Assembly (NCBI GenBank): GCA_002005505.1
Contig: KV908450.1
Span: 141,457 to 154,284 of the forward strand
Direction: 5' to 3'
Length of the DNA stretch: 12,828 bases
From: Botryococcus braunii
Lineage: Eukaryota > Chlorophyta > Trebouxiophyceae
In this document: positions 1 to 7,285 of the stretch, one piece after another
Layout: each line of letters starts with the position of its first letter
Position numbering within the stretch: the stretch's first letter is position 1
The notes under the pieces: model-generated
Database searches by the model: none
Told to the model about the DNA's origin: nothing
The model's input: the letters and a program-made list of their open reading frames with translations, nothing else
Program-made: the position numbers and the translations under genes

Positions 1-58
1 TAGAGCTTCCAAGGTGGCCCAAGGACGTACCGAGGGGCCGACCCGACCTGCCAGAGCA

Positions 59-3000
59 CTAAGCGCGCCTAGCGCGCTTCCGCTGCTTCTCAGCATTTTT
101 ACCACGTCCTTTACGTTTCTTGTCCACCTTTTCTTTTTGTTCCGGCCTGTGCTCCGTGGTTAAATCCCAGTACCGCTGTAACGCCTCCCTGGCGTGTTCT
201 AAGTTATCCTCTGGCTCCCAAGTATTATGAATATCCTGATACCCGGTCCACTTTACAAGATATTCTCGCGCAGTTTTTCGACCTCGTAACTTTCGTTCCC
301 TATGAGCTAGCACAGCCTCGACCTCATACTCCTCTTCTCCATCAATAATCTCAGGTAGAGGAGGAGGTTGTACCGTCCCACCTTCCTTATAAGGCTTAAG
401 CATAGAAACATGGAAGACATCATGAACCCTCAGAGTTTTTGGAAGCCTAATTCTGAAAGCTACCGATGATACCTCCTGGACGATGGGAAAAGGCCCAATA
501 AACCGAGGTAAGAGTTTTCTTGTCCGAGTATGCTTGAATTTCAGATTCTTTGTTGAGAGGAGGACAGGTTGGCCTATTTTTAAAATAGGAGCATCTTTTC
601 TCCTCGCGTCCGCATATGCCTTCATGCGGTCCTGCGCAGCTTTGAGACATGTCCGCGCTCTTTCTAGATCCCATCTCATCCTTCGTACAAACTCTGCTGC
701 TGCCGGTACATACTCACGTACAGAAGATGTCACACCTTCATAGACTTCCTGGAAGGGAATCGTGGGATCCTGACCGAAAGTCAACCTAAATGGAGTAGTG
801 TTGATTGATTGCTGAAAAGTGTTGTTGTAAGAAAATTCAGCCTCACACAAATGTTTATCCCAGTCGTTGTGTCTTCCAGTGACGTAATGACGCAAATAAT
901 CCTCCAAAATCCTATTAATTCGTTCCGTTTGACCGTCGGTCTGCGGATGAAACGCTGTAGATAGCGCAGAGCGACAACCGGTCAACCGAAAGAGCTCTTG
1001 ACAGAAGCGACCCACCCACCTAGGATCTCTGTCTGATACAATGTGAGTGGGAAACCCATGCAAGGTGAAAACCCGGGTCCGTAACAGTTGAGCTATCACT
1101 TCTGCACTTGCGTCAGTGGTCGTCGGAGCGAAGTGCGCATACTTTGACAACCTATCAACAGCAACCCAGATAGCGTCATATCCTTCCTTAGTTCTTGGCA
1201 GTCCAGTGATTAGGTCCATAGACATTGATTGCCACTTTCTGTCAGGTATTTCTAGAGGGTGTAGTAACCCTGCAGGTAAGTGTGCTGGGGCTTTGACACG
1301 CTGACACGAGTCACATTGGGCCACAAAGTCAGCCACATCTGCGGCCATCCCTGGCCACCACCAGGAACGTTGAACTAATTCGAGGGTCCTGTCCCTGCCT
1401 GGATGACCAACTATAGGTGGTCCATGCAAATTTTCCAGGATTTCTCTACGAAGGTTACGTTCGACACCGTCAGAACTCATATGGTGGGAGGGAACGTAAA
1501 TGCGCGCACCGCGCTTCCACAAGCCACTATGGAAGCTTAACTTGCGGCGATTTTGTTTACGATGGAGCCAATCATCTATCTCATATGCCTCACTTAAAAC
1601 CCTTCCCCATCCCCTCAACCCGTCCATCGGCGTGGGTAGGGTGGTGGAGTCTGCAGCCTCCCCAACCCCCATCGCTCCTACTCCGACAGGGGGAGAGTGC
1701 TCCCCCAGGGGCCCTGCCCTAGCCTGAACCGACGCCTGAACCCCAGCCTGGGCCCGAGCTAGGGCTCGGACGTGGGCCCCGGCTAAGTGAGGACTCCTAG
1801 ACAATGGGTCAGCAGGGTTAGTGGATCCCGGCGCATATTCCCATTGGATGTCGAATAATTGTAGAAACTCCGCCCAGCGCGCCCGTCTGGGTGAGAGTAG
1901 GGTTTGGGTTTGCAAAAAACTATTCGCGCGATGGTCCGTAACAACTGTGAAAGTTTGCCCTAATAAGTAACACCTCCACTCCTTGAGGGCATACAACACA
2001 CCTGCAAGCTCTTTCTCAGTTGTGGAATAATTGCGTTCGGCATTACTAAGCTTTTTACTGAAGTATGCTACAGGTCTACCTTCTTGCAATAGTACTGCAC
2101 CCACCCCATAGTCACTGGCATCTGAGATCACTTTGAAAGGCTTGCTACTGTCTGGGAGTGCTAGTACAGGAGCATTGGACAAAGTTTCTTTTAAACTTTG
2201 AAACGCGTGCTCTTCAGCTTCTCCCCACATCCAAGGAACTTTGCCAGTGAGCCGGGTTAAGGGGGCCGCAAGCGTACTGTAACCCGGGACGAACTTGCGG
2301 AAGTAGTTGGCTAGTCCCAAGAATTGTCGTACGTGCGTGCTCCCCGTGGGTGTTGGCCAGTCCACAATAGTCCGAACTTTGGCAGGGTCAACTTTGATGC
2401 CGTCGCGCCCCACGACATGTCCCAAATACCGCAACTCGTCAGCAAAAAACTCACACTTGGATAATTTTGCATAAAGTTTTTCCTCTCTCAGCCGAGTAAG
2501 GATGCGAGTTAAGTGCTCTAAGTGCTGTTCCCTGGACTTGCTGTATACCAACAAATCATCTAGGTAAACCACAACAAAACCCTCTCGAATAAAATCATGA
2601 AACACACTGTTCATCAGTCTCTGAAACGTGGAGGGAGCATTCGTGAGACCAAAAGGAAGCACCAAAAATTCAAATGAACCTAAGGGTGTTCTAAAGGCGG
2701 TTTTGGGAACATCGGATTCATGTAATCGCACTTGATGGTAACCTGACAAGAGATCAAAAGAGGTAAAGAACTTTGAACCCTGCAGCTTGTCCAGAAGATC
2801 GTCTATCCGTGGCAACGGATATTTGTCCTTCCTTGTTAAGTTATTAACTGCCCTGTAATCTATAACCATTCGGAATGTTCCGTCTTTCTTTCTCACAAAC
2901 AATATGGGGCTACCATACGGTGATGCACTCGGCCTGATGAAACCCTGTGCTAGTAATTCCTCAACCTGCCTCCGACACTCCGCCACTTCTGGTTCAGCCA

Positions 3001-4204
3001 ACCTATAAGTGGGGCGACAGGGCGGCGTATGGCCGGGTGTCATAGGTATAGTGTGCAAGATGCCCCTGTCTGGAGGTAAATCTGGCAATTTCTCTGGAAA
3101 AACATCCAAAAACTCTAACAACAATTGCTTCAAGTCTTGTGGCTTGTCAGTCATACCCTCAATAACACGCCGGGAGTTTTCGTTTAAATCTAGGCCGGTG
3201 GCTCCGCTGTCTTCGTCCCAAGGATTATCCCCCTCTGTAGTTGCCACTGCAACCCTATGGAGATAGTGTGTTGCACAAACTGAGTCCTGTCCACTCCTTG
3301 CCTCTCGCACAACCCCCCAAAACCCTGGACAACCCTTTCGCATAGCCCGCCTAGCTTGACCCTCACTTATAACATTTACTTTTTGCGCCGGTAAGGTACC
3401 TCTTTCACTAGGGGGCAGCGGGTTGAGGAGTGTAATGTAGTGTGAGGAATGAGGCGGTTTAAGATGAACTGCGCCATGATTGTAGTCAATTAACGCTTTT
3501 CTTTCTTTCAGAAAATCCTCACCAAGGATTAAGTCCACCCCATCCAACAGAGTTTCGCAGACAATGAAATCCCTCTGTTCCACATATGTTTGAGATAAGT
3601 GCACCCTGAGCTTAGCTGTCCCCGCCGAGCGCATGGTCTGCCCATCTGCAAGCTGGACATCCACACACTTCTTTGACAGCCTCACTCCGAGAGTAGCTAG
3701 GAAGTCATGTCTGACGAACGAGTGCGTCGCCCCGGTATCGACTAAAGCGACGCCCTTCACACCAGTACAGTTAACATGAAAAAGCATTGCTAAATGCCTA
3801 TTTGAAAAAGCTTGAGCAAAAGATACGCTAAATTTGGGTCCGGCATGGTAAACTACATAGGAGTAGGGGACATCAGGTCCCTTGGTACCTTGCAGGATAA
3901 CTCTCATGCCTTTTAGCCATGGGTACACTGCCTTGGATTTCGCCACTTTACTACCCATTAGAAAACAAGCACTTAAATGTTTATTTGCTTGTTGCTCACG
4001 AGCGAAAGTGGATAAGGTGTCCTCCGCTTTACCTATAGGTACTGCAACAAATGTCGGTTTAGACGTTCCATCGGGTAGGGTATTGTCAAAGGGGCCTCTA
4101 GAAAAAGAACAATGCAAAAACTCAGAACAACGTTGCTCGATAGAAGAATGAAAAGATTCCCAAGGAACAAAAGTGTGGAGGTTTCCTTCTCTAACTCCAC
4201 TCAT
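59..4204 (-). CDS. pol: Ty3/Gypsy Pol polyprotein (PR-RT-RNaseH-IN-chromodomain)
   Basis: This 1381-residue polyprotein would copy the element RNA into cDNA and integrate it. Residues 1-140 are an unrecognised N-terminal extension. The aspartic protease follows with DTGATHSF (D156). Reverse transcriptase spans about 395-600, with catalytic D484 and YLDD at 547-550. RNase H spans about 690-800 (D695, E732, D757, D799). A low-complexity Ala/Gln/Arg linker covers about 806-860. Integrase has a zinc-binding HHCC module (H927 or H934 region, C964, C967) and the catalytic triad D997, D1058, E1094 with exact D35E spacing. A GPF module lies near 1231-1270. The chromodomain spans 1292-1346 with aromatic cage residues Y1293, W1319 and Y1322. 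The C-terminus is strongly basic (1362-1381) and could be a nuclear localisation signal. The ATG at 4204 overlaps the gag stop; the pol frame has a TAG two codons upstream, so this ATG is the only plausible start. No internal stops or frameshifts were found. Confidence 0.95.
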   Translation of the reverse strand: MSGVREGNLHTFVPWESFHSSIEQRCSEFLHCSFSRGPFDNTLPDGTSKPTFVAVPIGKAEDTLSTFAREQQANKHLSACFLMGSKVAKSKAVYPWLKGMRVILQGTKGPDVPYSYVVYHAGPKFSVSFAQAFSNRHLAMLFHVNCTGVKGVALVDTGATHSFVRHDFLATLGVRLSKKCVDVQLADGQTMRSAGTAKLRVHLSQTYVEQRDFIVCETLLDGVDLILGEDFLKERKALIDYNHGAVHLKPPHSSHYITLLNPLPPSERGTLPAQKVNVISEGQARRAMRKGCPGFWGVVREARSGQDSVCATHYLHRVAVATTEGDNPWDEDSGATGLDLNENSRRVIEGMTDKPQDLKQLLLEFLDVFPEKLPDLPPDRGILHTIPMTPGHTPPCRPTYRLAEPEVAECRRQVEELLAQGFIRPSASPYGSPILFVRKKDGTFRMVIDYRAVNNLTRKDKYPLPRIDDLLDKLQGSKFFTSFDLLSGYHQVRLHESDVPKTAFRTPLGSFEFLVLPFGLTNAPSTFQRLMNSVFHDFIREGFVVVYLDDLLVYSKSREQHLEHLTRILTRLREEKLYAKLSKCEFFADELRYLGHVVGRDGIKVDPAKVRTIVDWPTPTGSTHVRQFLGLANYFRKFVPGYSTLAAPLTRLTGKVPWMWGEAEEHAFQSLKETLSNAPVLALPDSSKPFKVISDASDYGVGAVLLQEGRPVAYFSKKLSNAERNYSTTEKELAGVLYALKEWRCYLLGQTFTVVTDHRANSFLQTQTLLSPRRARWAEFLQLFDIQWEYAPGSTNPADPLSRSPHLAGAHVRALARAQAGVQASVQARAGPLGEHSPPVGVGAMGVGEAADSTTLPTPMDGLRGWGRVLSEAYEIDDWLHRKQNRRKLSFHSGLWKRGARIYVPSHHMSSDGVERNLRREILENLHGPPIVGHPGRDRTLELVQRSWWWPGMAADVADFVAQCDSCQRVKAPAHLPAGLLHPLEIPDRKWQSMSMDLITGLPRTKEGYDAIWVAVDRLSKYAHFAPTTTDASAEVIAQLLRTRVFTLHGFPTHIVSDRDPRWVGRFCQELFRLTGCRSALSTAFHPQTDGQTERINRILEDYLRHYVTGRHNDWDKHLCEAEFSYNNTFQQSINTTPFRLTFGQDPTIPFQEVYEGVTSSVREYVPAAAEFVRRMRWDLERARTCLKAAQDRMKAYADARRKDAPILKIGQPVLLSTKNLKFKHTRTRKLLPRFIGPFPIVQEVSSVAFRIRLPKTLRVHDVFHVSMLKPYKEGGTVQPPPLPEIIDGEEEYEVEAVLAHRERKLRGRKTAREYLVKWTGYQDIHNTWEPEDNLEHAREALQRYWDLTTEHRPEQKEKVDKKRKGRGKNAEKQRKRARRA

Positions 4205-4210
4205 GGCCTA
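4201..4210 (-). promoter_or_regulatory. gag-pol stop/start overlap (ATGA)
   Basis: On the minus strand the bases read TAG GCC ATG A. The gag frame ends with TGA at 4203-4201, and the pol ATG occupies 4204-4202 in the -1 frame. An in-frame TAG at 4210-4208 blocks the pol frame just upstream. A classical -1 frameshift would have to happen within about seven bases, so termination-reinitiation at the overlap is the simpler reading. The base at -3 of the pol ATG is G, a favourable context. The mechanism is inferred; the overlap is seen directly. Confidence 0.75.
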
Positions 4211-5532
4211 CCGCGTCCCCTTGCCCGGCCCCGTCCACGGCCCCGTCCTCTGATTCTCCGTCCCCGTCCGGCCCCACCCTGAGCTGTCCACCCTTGCATA
4301 GGGGCTGCTCCCACACCGAGGGACCTAAAGTTGTTGTGGCCCCCTCCTACCCGTCGCCGCAGCAAATCACCAGCCAGACCTGGAATTGGTGGAGCAGGCT
4401 GGTTTACCTCCTGTCTGGCCTTCACAATGTGTTGCAAGATGTCCCACTGTTGTTGATTAAGATAGGCGTTAGGGTCCTCTCTAAGTTTTTTGAGTGGGCA
4501 AAACCAAGATTCATGGCCAGGGGTATTGCACGCGTAACAGCTTCTGTTGAGGGGAAAGGCAACTCTAGTGTCCCTCCGATACTCGGGAGGTAAACCATCC
4601 CTGCGGGGATAAGGAGTCGCGCCTTGGATCGCGGCGACCGTGGCGAGCGGCGCAGGGTAACCATGGGCCATCTGGATTGGCGCTGCCACCATCGGTGCAG
4701 CTGCCATCATCCCAAATTCATGACTGTAGTAGGGGATTGTCCAGTCCTGTCCGACGCCAGCAACGTGCGGTGCTGGGCCAACGGTGGCGGTTGCAATGCT
4801 TGAGTTAGGGGCCCCGGGGCCGGTTCTCAGTCTCTTTGCCTGTAAGGGCCCGCCCACCGCGGCATCGTACCGTGTGAGTAAACTTATCAAGGCATCCAAA
4901 TCATCAAAACCTTTGCCTGTTGTAGGGTTAATTGCTGAATATTTCTTTAAATCCTCACGTAGGCCTTTACGAAACCTATGGATTTTCTCCCCCATGGATA
5001 GGTCCCCACTGACTTCTACCTCTGCTAGCAAGGTTGTAAAGCGCTCAACATACTTCTCAACTGATTCGTTGCCCTGATATACGGAATCAAGTTTATCCCT
5101 TGCCTTTGCAACCTTATCAGTGTTATCATAGACAGAAGACAACAGATCCCCAAAGAGAGCTAAATCCACGACAGCACCTGGATTTTGCCTCACGTAAGCT
5201 GCTTTTTTTGTTAACCACACCTTTTTCACGCTCTTTCCTAAGCAGCGCACTGCGTAGTCAACCCTGAGGTTCGCGGGCACACCGGTGAGTTCACAATATG
5301 ACCTCACATCGTCTAGGAATTGTTCGAGATCGTCCCTGCGTCCCTCGAATTTTTCCGGTAAGTGGGTTCGAACGGTCGGGATTCTTGCCTGTGGGTTCGC
5401 GGGGTTTTGAGCCGCAACTTCAGCGTTTTCTGCCTGTTGTCGTAACTCAGCCAGTTCGGCAGCCATTGCCGCTTCACGCCCCTCGGCCTCGGCCAAAGCA
5501 GCCTGCAGCTCTTCGACTTGTCGTCTAGCCAT
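4201..5532 (-). CDS. gag: Ty3/Gypsy Gag (nucleocapsid) protein
   Basis: Structural protein expected to build the virus-like particle and package element RNA. From the ATG at 5532 it has 443 residues. Residues 4-40 are a Glu/Ala/Leu-rich heptad-like stretch, probably a coiled coil. Residues about 60-225 resemble the retrotransposon Gag capsid domain (RIPTVRTHLPEKFEG near its start, then KARDKLDSVYQG). A CCHC zinc knuckle, CYACNTPGHESWFC (C-X2-C-X4-H-X4-C), lies at 332-345. The last 20 residues are an Arg/Gly-rich RNA-binding-type tail. The frame stays open upstream to a GTG at 5643, but the first ATG is 5532, with G at -3 and G at +4, so I chose it. The stop codon TGA (4203-4201) shares two bases with the pol ATG. 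The separate gag ORF contrasts with the single gag-pol ORF of many plant chromoviruses. Confidence 0.9.
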   Translation of the reverse strand: MARRQVEELQAALAEAEGREAAMAAELAELRQQAENAEVAAQNPANPQARIPTVRTHLPEKFEGRRDDLEQFLDDVRSYCELTGVPANLRVDYAVRCLGKSVKKVWLTKKAAYVRQNPGAVVDLALFGDLLSSVYDNTDKVAKARDKLDSVYQGNESVEKYVERFTTLLAEVEVSGDLSMGEKIHRFRKGLREDLKKYSAINPTTGKGFDDLDALISLLTRYDAAVGGPLQAKRLRTGPGAPNSSIATATVGPAPHVAGVGQDWTIPYYSHEFGMMAAAPMVAAPIQMAHGYPAPLATVAAIQGATPYPRRDGLPPEYRRDTRVAFPLNRSCYACNTPGHESWFCPLKKLREDPNAYLNQQQWDILQHIVKARQEVNQPAPPIPGLAGDLLRRRVGGGHNNFRSLGVGAAPMQGWTAQGGAGRGRRIRGRGRGRGRARGRGRP

Positions 5533-5748
5533 TTCTGAGCTGTCGGTGCTGGCGAGGCTCGGTGACACAGGAAATCGAGAAAGTCCGGGTGGGGGCCCTA
5601 AACTCGGTGACCCGAGTCGTAGGCCCCTAAAAGCGCCACACACACCACAACTAACCCAATCCGAATCTATAGAATTCTCTGAAAAACTTCTTTGGGAAAT
5701 TTTTTCAACGAGAGGAGCTCAAAATTTGGCCCCTCTCGCCGATACCAG
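5533..5748 (-). other. Untranslated leader of the Ty3 element
   Basis: This stretch runs from the primer binding site to the gag ATG. It would hold the RNA packaging signal by analogy with other LTR elements, but no specific motif can be identified. The gag frame is open back to 5643 without an ATG, so part of it reads through by chance or encodes a non-AUG extension. Confidence 0.5.
5741..5747 (-). other. Primer binding site core of the Ty3 element
   Basis: On the minus strand, one base inside the LTR end CA, the sequence reads TGGTATC followed by GGCGAGAGG. TGGTATC is the complement of the 3' end of plant initiator tRNA-Met including its CCA tail. Beyond these seven bases the match to the usual TGGTATCAGAGC is lost, so the primer tRNA may be a different one or a diverged initiator tRNA. 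Confidence 0.7.
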
Positions 5749-6046
5749 TGATACAGTAGAAACGGCCAAAGGATGCGAAAACAATGGTTACAAGTTGTTT
5801 GGGCTCCACCTCAGTACCCGTCCAGTCCGGCCCGGTCCTTCCTCTGCCAAAGCCTTATTCTATCCTGTTCTAAGTGTGTCCCTGTCTCCATCGCCAATGC
5901 GCCTTGTCAAGTAAGGGTCACTCCCTTGGCGCGTGAAGTAGCCACTTCTTGGCGTGGAGGAACATAACTCACGAAGGGACCTTTATGGAGGTCCAAATCC
6001 TCGTGGTCCGGTCATTTTCCTATAACACGCGACTTTTCCTGTTACA
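5749..6046 (-). repeat. 5' LTR of the Ty3/Gypsy element (298 bp)
   Basis: In element orientation the LTR begins TGTAACAG and ends CTGTATCA. These termini are imperfect inverted repeats with the canonical TG...CA ends. The inner end is one base from the primer binding site; the outer end abuts an open Copia gag frame at 6047. A small perfect hairpin, GGACCT-6 bp-AGGTCC, lies at 5977-5994. TATA-like AT-rich spots occur in the first 80 bp of the LTR, but I cannot fix a transcription start. The second copy lies off the left edge, so the boundary rests on termini, PBS spacing and the interrupted frame. Confidence 0.8.
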
Positions 6047-7285
6047 GCTTATTTGGCAGCCAATGAGGCTAAGGGGTCCCTTCCTGCAGTGCTAGAGGCC
6101 ATGCCTGGGACATTGCATGATGCAGCAGCTCTGTTACTGTTGTATGAATCTGTGCCTGAGGAGTGGCAGGGAGAACTGGCAGAACTGGGATCTGCATATG
6201 ATGCTTATGAGTACATATGCAGGAAATTCATAGGTGGACATAATCTTCAGGCAAACATGGACTGGCTACAAGAAATGGGTCAAGGGATGCGACATGATGA
6301 AACAATTTCACAATACGTAAATCGCATGCTCAATCTCAAAGCCTGCCTCCACAGAAATAATCATCATCTGATGGATGGCTTTGTAGCGACCCAAATAGTG
6401 CAGGGTCTCCCAGAGGCAGCTAAGGAGCCCGGCAGCCTGTCCACAGCCGTCGCATATCCACTCAACAAACTGGCTGAATTACTACGTACCACTGCAGCTG
6501 CCCTGGGCTTTGATGAGACAGCTCCCCGCCAGCCCAGAGTCCTGGCCATCACCCCAAGCACTAGTGGAGCCAGCAACTCGCCAGCAGCAAGTGCAGCAAC
6601 TGCTCAGCAATCTTCTAGTGCATCTGATTCCAAGGGAGTTTGCAACTACTGCAATAAAAAGGGCCATTATTGGAGAGACTGCAGAAAGAGGCGCAGGGAC
6701 GAGGAGACCCAGAGGAACGTGGTGGCAGCTGTCCAACAGCTGCAAGGCATGTGGCCTCAGGGCCAGCCACCTATGGGTGGACACCATCCTCCAGTAGCCC
6801 AACTGGCCCATCATGGTGCAGATGCCTTCCCTGCTTGGTTCCAGCCTCCTGCTCCACCTCCACCTCCTCCTGAAGGTATGCTGTACACAATATCTCACAA
6901 TGTCCTGGACAGTGCGATCAGTAAACCCTTACAGCACTCCTGGCTGGTTGACAGTGGAGCCTCGGTCCACCTAGTAAATGACGTGGCATTGCTGCATAAC
7001 CCTATCATCAATGCCAAACCAATTCCCCTGCACTTGGCCACCTCTGATGCCACTGGGTGTATTATTGCATCTGGGTCAGTCTGCATTTTGAGCCCGCAAC
7101 GCATTCCCCTCTGGATCCATCATGTGCAGTGTGTCCCTTCAGCTACCACCAACATCCTGTCAATATCTGCTGCCCTTAGGGATGGTGCAGTATTCCAAAC
7201 AGACAATGTGGGTGCCTTTTCGTATGTCAGTGGACCAAACCACTGGAGAGCTCACTGCAGAGATGGGACTGTACTACATTCATAG
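6047..7285 (+). pseudogene. Ty1/Copia Gag-protease segment, 5' truncated and frameshifted
   Basis: The frame is already open at the Ty3 LTR junction (6047, reading AYLAANEAKGS); the first codon of any apparent ORF, TTG at 6053, is not a real start. Numbering from 6053, residues about 1-160 match the Copia Gag region (VPEEW, the DETISQYVNRM stretch, and IVQGLPE). A CCHC zinc knuckle, CNYCNKKGHYWRDC, is at 197-210. A Pro-rich stretch follows at 265-273. The protease active site, LVDSGASVHLVND, has D300. The typical Copia motif NILSISAAL is at 367-375. From about 7236 this frame turns to noise and stops at 7285, while the homologous sequence continues in another frame. The segment would have supplied capsid and protease activity; it is now non-functional. 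Confidence 0.85.

Larger units (their letters stand above)
1..6046 (-). mobile_element. Ty3/Gypsy chromovirus LTR retrotransposon, 3' end off the window
   Basis: In element order on the minus strand it shows a 5' LTR (6046-5749), a primer binding site, a leader of about 210 bp, gag, pol with a C-terminal chromodomain, and 58 bp of 3' untranslated sequence before the left edge. The domain order PR-RT-RNaseH-IN-chromodomain is diagnostic of chromoviruses. Both ORFs are open and every catalytic motif I checked is present, so the element looks recent. The 3' LTR and polypurine tract are not in the window: no purine-rich run is visible in 1-58. It sits inside a Ty1/Copia gag frame whose right half resumes at 6047. 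A 5-bp target duplication would begin at 6047 (GCTTA), but its partner is off the left edge. Confidence 0.93.

Noticed and set aside
447..743. Plus-strand ORFs opposite Ty3 pol and gag
   Set aside because: They are antisense shadows of the conserved polyprotein frames.
4201..4215. Programmed -1 frameshift joining gag and pol
   Set aside because: The pol frame is closed by TAG at 4210-4208 and gag ends at 4201, leaving about seven bases and no slippery heptamer. Reinitiation fits better, though not proven.
5533..5643. Gag starting at the GTG at 5643
   Set aside because: Not an ATG; the first ATG at 5532 has a good context and is followed at once by the coiled-coil stretch.
6053..6055. Copia gag starting with TTG at 6053
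   Set aside because: The frame is open leftwards to the Ty3 LTR end; this is an interrupted gene, not a start.
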